From Amycolatopsis sp. NBRC 101858 (lineage in GTDB: Bacteria; Actinomycetota; Actinomycetes; Mycobacteriales; Pseudonocardiaceae), in contig NZ_BSTD01000003.1 in the NCBI RefSeq assembly GCF_030269325.1, positions 124,001 through 188,000 of the forward strand: a stretch of 64,000 nt of DNA, written 5' to 3'. Below, in pieces: positions 60,635 to 64,000 of the stretch (position 1 is its first letter; each line of letters begins with the position of its first letter). The translations under genes and the position numbers were made by a program. The notes under the pieces were generated by a model. The model was not told the DNA's origin. It did no database searches and worked only from the letters and a program-made list of their open reading frames with translations.

Positions 60635-61957
60635 ATGAGCAGCAACGACGATGCCGGAACCACGGCGCCGGCGGCGATCTCCGGCACAGCGGGCCCGGCC
60701 AATCCCCTTCTCGACCCCGTCCCGGACGATCGGCCGCGGGTGGGGGCCCGGTACATCTGGTTCAACGTCTTGGCCCAGTTCGGGGTGTACCTCGCGTTCA
60801 TCACGCCGATCTCGATCTCGCTGGCGATCCGCGTCGACGCGGTCGCCCCGGGCAACGAAGCCGTCCTGGGCTACCTCCTCGGCGCGGGATCGATCGCGGC
60901 GTTGATCACCGCGCCGGTCGCCGGGGTACTCAGCGACCGGACCCGGTCCAGGTTCGGCAGGCGCCGGCCGTGGATCGTGGGCTTGTCGGTCGTCGGCGTC
61001 ATCGGCCTCGCGATCATGGTCGTCGCCTCCACGGTCTTCGTTCTCGGTGTCGGCTGGGTGGTGACCCAGATCGGGTGGGGTTCCGCGCTGGCCAACCTGC
61101 AGACCTCCCAGGCCGACAGACTCCCGGAGTCACAGCGCGGCAAGGTCGCGGGACTCAGCGGCTTCGTCAGCATGGCCGCGCCGGTGATCGGTTCCGTCAT
61201 CGGCGGAACGGTGGCGACCGACCCGCTGCTGCTGCTCATGATCCCCGCCGTCCTCGCGGTTCTCCTGATCGTCCCGTTCGTCCTGCTCGTACGCGAGGAG
61301 GACAGCCGGGGCCGCGGCTTCGACGACACGCTGACGCCGGCGGCCCTGCTGTCGAAATACGTCTACAACCCGCGCCGGCACCCGGACTTCTCCTGGAACT
61401 GGGCCGGCCGGTTCCTGTTCTACTTCGGCTTGACGCTCAACACCGCGTTCACGGCGTTCTTCTACGCGTCCCGGTTGGACATCCCGGTCACCGAGATCGG
61501 CGGCACCGTCGCGATCGTCGGCCTGCTCAGCGTCGTCGCCACGATCGCCGGCGCGATCGGCAGCGGCTTCCTCACGGACAAACTGCGACGCCGCAAGCCT
61601 TTCGTGCTCGGCGCCGGCGTCGTCTTCGGCATCGGCGCATTGGTCATGGCGTTCGCACCGTCGTTGCCGCTGCTGTTCACCGGGTCGTTCATCTGCTCGC
61701 TGGGCATCGGCGTGTTCTCCGCGGTCGACCAGGCGTTGTTGCTCGACGTGCTGCCGGAGCGGGACACCGACGCGGGCCGGTTCGTCGGGATCAACACCTT
61801 CGCGCAGACCGTGCCGCAAGCCGTGGCCCCGCTGATCGCCCCCGCGCTCCTGGCGATCGGTGGTGCCGGGGAGAACTACACGGTGCTTTACGTCGTGGCC
61901 GCCCTCTTCACCATCGCCGGCGGTGTGGTCGTGCTGCGGATCAGGTCCGTCCGCTGA
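60635..61957 (+). CDS. MFS/GPH-type sugar transporter
   Basis: A 440-residue membrane transporter with about 12 hydrophobic segments after a roughly 40-residue soluble N-terminus. The inter-helix motif VLSDRTRSRFGRRRPWIVGLSVVG is the GPH (glycoside-pentoside-hexuronide cation symporter)/MFS pattern. It is 67 bases downstream of the GH2 gene in the same direction, so it is the likely importer for the GH2 substrate. AGGAG precedes the ATG. Confidence 0.87.
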   Translation: MSSNDDAGTTAPAAISGTAGPANPLLDPVPDDRPRVGARYIWFNVLAQFGVYLAFITPISISLAIRVDAVAPGNEAVLGYLLGAGSIAALITAPVAGVLSDRTRSRFGRRRPWIVGLSVVGVIGLAIMVVASTVFVLGVGWVVTQIGWGSALANLQTSQADRLPESQRGKVAGLSGFVSMAAPVIGSVIGGTVATDPLLLLMIPAVLAVLLIVPFVLLVREEDSRGRGFDDTLTPAALLSKYVYNPRRHPDFSWNWAGRFLFYFGLTLNTAFTAFFYASRLDIPVTEIGGTVAIVGLLSVVATIAGAIGSGFLTDKLRRRKPFVLGAGVVFGIGALVMAFAPSLPLLFTGSFICSLGIGVFSAVDQALLLDVLPERDTDAGRFVGINTFAQTVPQAVAPLIAPALLAIGGAGENYTVLYVVAALFTIAGGVVVLRIRSVR

Positions 61958-61973
61958 CGTCCCCCTGACCGGG

Positions 61974-61999
61974 CGGCCGCGGGAAAGGTGCCGCGGCCG
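61974..61999. terminator. Hairpin between convergent MFS and TetR genes
   Basis: Arms CGGCCGCGG and CCGCGGCCG with an eight-base loop, between two converging stops. No T run, so function as a terminator is inferred from position. Confidence 0.5.
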
Positions 62000-62002
62000 T
62001 CC

Positions 62003-62674
62003 TCAGGATTCCAGCAACAGCGCCCGGAACCACAGCTCGCTGATGACGGCGGCGCCGTCGCCGTCCGCCGCGCTGGTGCCGCTGTACTCGGCGGTGCGTG
62101 TCGTGCGGACGCAGAAGGTCTCGAGCATGCCGACCAGCAGCCGGGTGACCAGCGGAATGTCGAACGGGGCGCACTCCCCCGACGCAACGGCCCGCGTGAA
62201 CTCGATCTGCCACAGGCCGTAGACCGTCGTGCGGGTGGCGTGCACCAGTTCGCGCACGACCGGCTCGGCGTAGGCCAGCTCGAAGGTCATCCGCATTCCG
62301 GGCCGGTCGGTGCGGAAGCCGCCGATGTAGGCCTGGATGCCGGCCCGGATGGTCGACCGGAGGTCGGGCCCGCGCTCGAACGTCCGCACGGCCTCGACGA
62401 AGGCCGCCTGGGAGGTCCGGGCCACCTCCTGGCAGATGGCCAGCTTGTTCTCGAAGTGCATGTAGAACGCCGCGCGCGACACCGCGGCGCCCGCGGCGAT
62501 GTCGTCCACCGTGAAGTCCGGGACGGGCCGCGAATCCGCCAGCGCCCGCGCCGACTCCAGCAGGTTCGACCGGGTGGCCGCGGCGTCCCCACGACGTCGT
62601 GCGGGGACCCGCCGCCCGGCAGGCGTGGCCACCGCGGGCAACGCGGAAGAGCCGGCGTCGCCACGAGGAGTCAT
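62003..62674 (-). CDS. TetR-family transcriptional regulator
   Basis: A 223-residue repressor. A disordered N-terminal stretch is followed by the TetR HTH (TRSNLLESARALADSRPVPDFTVDDIAAGAAVSRAAFYMHFENKLAICQEVA) and a helical ligand domain. It lies five bases after the stop of the oxidoreductase gene on the same strand and probably controls it. Confidence 0.9.
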   Translation of the reverse strand: MTPRGDAGSSALPAVATPAGRRVPARRRGDAAATRSNLLESARALADSRPVPDFTVDDIAAGAAVSRAAFYMHFENKLAICQEVARTSQAAFVEAVRTFERGPDLRSTIRAGIQAYIGGFRTDRPGMRMTFELAYAEPVVRELVHATRTTVYGLWQIEFTRAVASGECAPFDIPLVTRLLVGMLETFCVRTTRTAEYSGTSAADGDGAAVISELWFRALLLES

Positions 62675-62678
62675 CCGG

Positions 62679-64000
62679 TCACACTACTCGACCGAGGAGC
62701 AGGTCCGCGGAGCCCACGTACCCCTCGGTGACGGCGGGCGGGTCCAGCGGATCACCTGCCGAGGCGTCCGGGACGCGCCCCGTCTCGAGCCAGCGGTCGA
62801 CGACTTCCCGCACGGCCGGGGCTTCGAGGAAGGAGGGGTCCATGTAGAGCGCCGTGGCCCGCACGGCCACGCGGACCGTCCCTTCCGCGCTCTGGGCGGC
62901 GCTCTGCGCACGTGCCCGGTCCTTGTCCCGCGCCGACGGCGGTTCGGCGTTCTCGTACTCGGACTGGGGGTACACCGAGTCCGAGCCGACCGCGAGGTCC
63001 CACGCCACCTGGGCAAGCGTGCCCAGCTCGGCCTGCACCGCGCCGGCCACACCCGTGACGGACCCGGCTTTCTCCAGCGTGTCCCCCAGCACGGTCGCCC
63101 CGAGGGCGGCCATCGTCATCCCCTGCCCGTAGATGGGGTTGAACGAGGTGACCGCGTCCCCGACCACGACGAAGGCTTCCGGCCGCCGGTCCAGGTCCTC
63201 CCACATCCGGCGCTGGTTGCCCGGCATCCGATAGGGCACGATCTCGCTGGTCACGGTGGCCTTCTTCAACACCTGGGCGATGATCGGGCTGTTCAGCCCC
63301 TCGAAGAAGCCCTCCATGGCGGCGAAGTCTTCCGGCGGGTAGTTGCCGGCCATGCCGTAGGCCGCCACGTCGTGCAGTCCGTTGCCGCAGGGCCGGATGG
63401 CGACGCCGAACGGGTTGGCCGGGGTGGCCGAGACCGAGATGCCGGCGAGCCCCTTCGGCAGCGCTCCCTCCGGCAGCCGGACCGTGTAGGTGGAGTAGCC
63501 CATGTAGATGCGGACGTGCCGTTCCTCGGGACGGGCGTACCCGAGGTCTTCCAGCCAGTACGGCGACCGTGACCCGCGGCCGGTGGCGTCGACGACCAGA
63601 TCGCCGCGCAGCTCGCCACCGGGCACGCCGCGGACCCTCGCGCCGATCACCCGGGAGCGGTCCTCGGACCCGAGCAACCCCACCGCCATGCCCTTGACGG
63701 CTTCGACGTTCGGCAACGCCAGCACCCGGCGGCGGAGCGCCCACTCGAACACGGGCCTGCGGAACATCGTGACGATCAGGTCGCTGCGCACGCGCATGCG
63801 CCAGGCGCCGGCAACGAACTGGGAGAAGTCCGCGACGTCGTCGTAGCGCTCGCACCCCAGCTCGATCAGCTCCTCGCTGATCCCGGGAAGCAAGTCCTCG
63901 ATGCGCTGGTGGCCGAGGCTGAGCAAGTGGTGCACCTGGTCACCCTGCGGGACCCCGCGCCGGGACAGCGTGGCTTCCGGCCCGTCGAGCAGCAGGACGT
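62679..64000 (-). CDS. FAD-dependent monooxygenase/oxidoreductase (5' partial)
   Basis: At least 440 residues are visible; the frame runs off the right edge, so the N-terminal FAD-binding GxGxxG and the start are outside. The second FAD motif, VVVGDAVTSFNPIYGQGMTMAALGATVL, and GDLVVDATGRGSRSPYWLEDLG identify a group A flavoprotein monooxygenase / geranylgeranyl-reductase-like enzyme. It would hydroxylate or oxidise an aromatic or polyketide-like substrate. It forms an operon with the TetR gene downstream. Confidence 0.88.
   Translation of the reverse strand, partial: VLLLDGPEATLSRRGVPQGDQVHHLLSLGHQRIEDLLPGISEELIELGCERYDDVADFSQFVAGAWRMRVRSDLIVTMFRRPVFEWALRRRVLALPNVEAVKGMAVGLLGSEDRSRVIGARVRGVPGGELRGDLVVDATGRGSRSPYWLEDLGYARPEERHVRIYMGYSTYTVRLPEGALPKGLAGISVSATPANPFGVAIRPCGNGLHDVAAYGMAGNYPPEDFAAMEGFFEGLNSPIIAQVLKKATVTSEIVPYRMPGNQRRMWEDLDRRPEAFVVVGDAVTSFNPIYGQGMTMAALGATVLGDTLEKAGSVTGVAGAVQAELGTLAQVAWDLAVGSDSVYPQSEYENAEPPSARDKDRARAQSAAQSAEGTVRVAVRATALYMDPSFLEAPAVREVVDRWLETGRVPDASAGDPLDPPAVTEGYVGSADLLLGRVV

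Noticed and set aside
1..64000. CRISPR arrays, rRNA genes, transposases with terminal repeats
   Set aside because: No spaced identical repeats, no rRNA-like sequence and no intact insertion sequence were seen by eye; a repeat-finding program could still reveal subtle ones.

Overview
The window is high-GC DNA with frequent GTG starts, GTGA/ATGA start-stop overlaps and strong AGGAGG-type ribosome binding sites. An ANTAR regulator, SARP/NB-ARC-type regulators, a Lys/Ala-tailed HU protein and an actinobacterial SOS box all point to a filamentous actinobacterium. The Pseudonocardiaceae (Amycolatopsis-like) is my best guess, from gene content only.

Layout. 1-2.3 kb: end of a branched-chain amino-acid ABC operon (livM-livG-livF), then a lipoprotein and a PdtaR-like ANTAR regulator on the other strand. 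3.6-17.4 kb: an accessory island beside a tRNA gene. It begins with a large serine recombinase whose reading frame runs antisense through the tRNA, then about 1.8 kb of decayed DNA with a cluster of GAGAC motifs. Next come a small P-loop kinase, a membrane-anchored NACHT ATPase, a small DUF6907-like protein, a GajA/GajB-like pair (Gabija defence family) and a NERD-nuclease/NACHT fusion. 17.4-18.7 kb: relics of an NB-ARC regulator and a secreted protein, and an HU gene with a frameshifted tail. 19.2-30.6 kb: a long tightly coupled minus-strand locus for a Tad-type pilus or secretion system (TadE-like proteins, pilin-like peptide, TadC, TadB, TadA, CpaE-like, SAF/CpaB-like, secreted and lipoproteins, A24 prepilin peptidase). 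It ends with a membrane LysM-BTAD protein and begins with an HTH-NB-ARC-TPR regulator.

33-37 kb: an XRE regulator with three repeated operator-like boxes, an ImmA/IrrE protease, a MAB_1171c-type membrane protein, a deazaflavin-type oxidoreductase and an amidohydrolase. 37-41 kb: a phosphotransferase and two HTH regulators. 41-45 kb: a divergent LysR regulator facing a coupled radical SAM / thymidylate-kinase-like / EEP nuclease / NUDIX operon. 45-46 kb: an SOS-boxed ImuA'-like gene without its ImuB partner. 46.7-48.7 kb: an unknown protein coupled to a DEDDh exonuclease-BRCT protein. 50.4-51.8 kb: a HigB/HigA-like toxin-antitoxin pair whose antitoxin carries an ImmA-type protease domain.

51.9-54.9 kb: the most striking item, a four-gene ubiquitin-like conjugation operon in the order Ubl, E2-like, JAB peptidase, E1-like. 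This is the gene order and content of the bacterial ISG15-like (Bil) antiphage system. It has its own promoter-like sequence and ribosome binding site.

55-64 kb: a sugar-utilisation cluster (family 5 solute-binding lipoprotein, LacI regulator, GH2 beta-galactosidase-like enzyme, GPH-type MFS transporter), then a TetR regulator and a truncated FAD-dependent oxidoreductase. Everything here is read from sequence and remembered family motifs; no database search was run.
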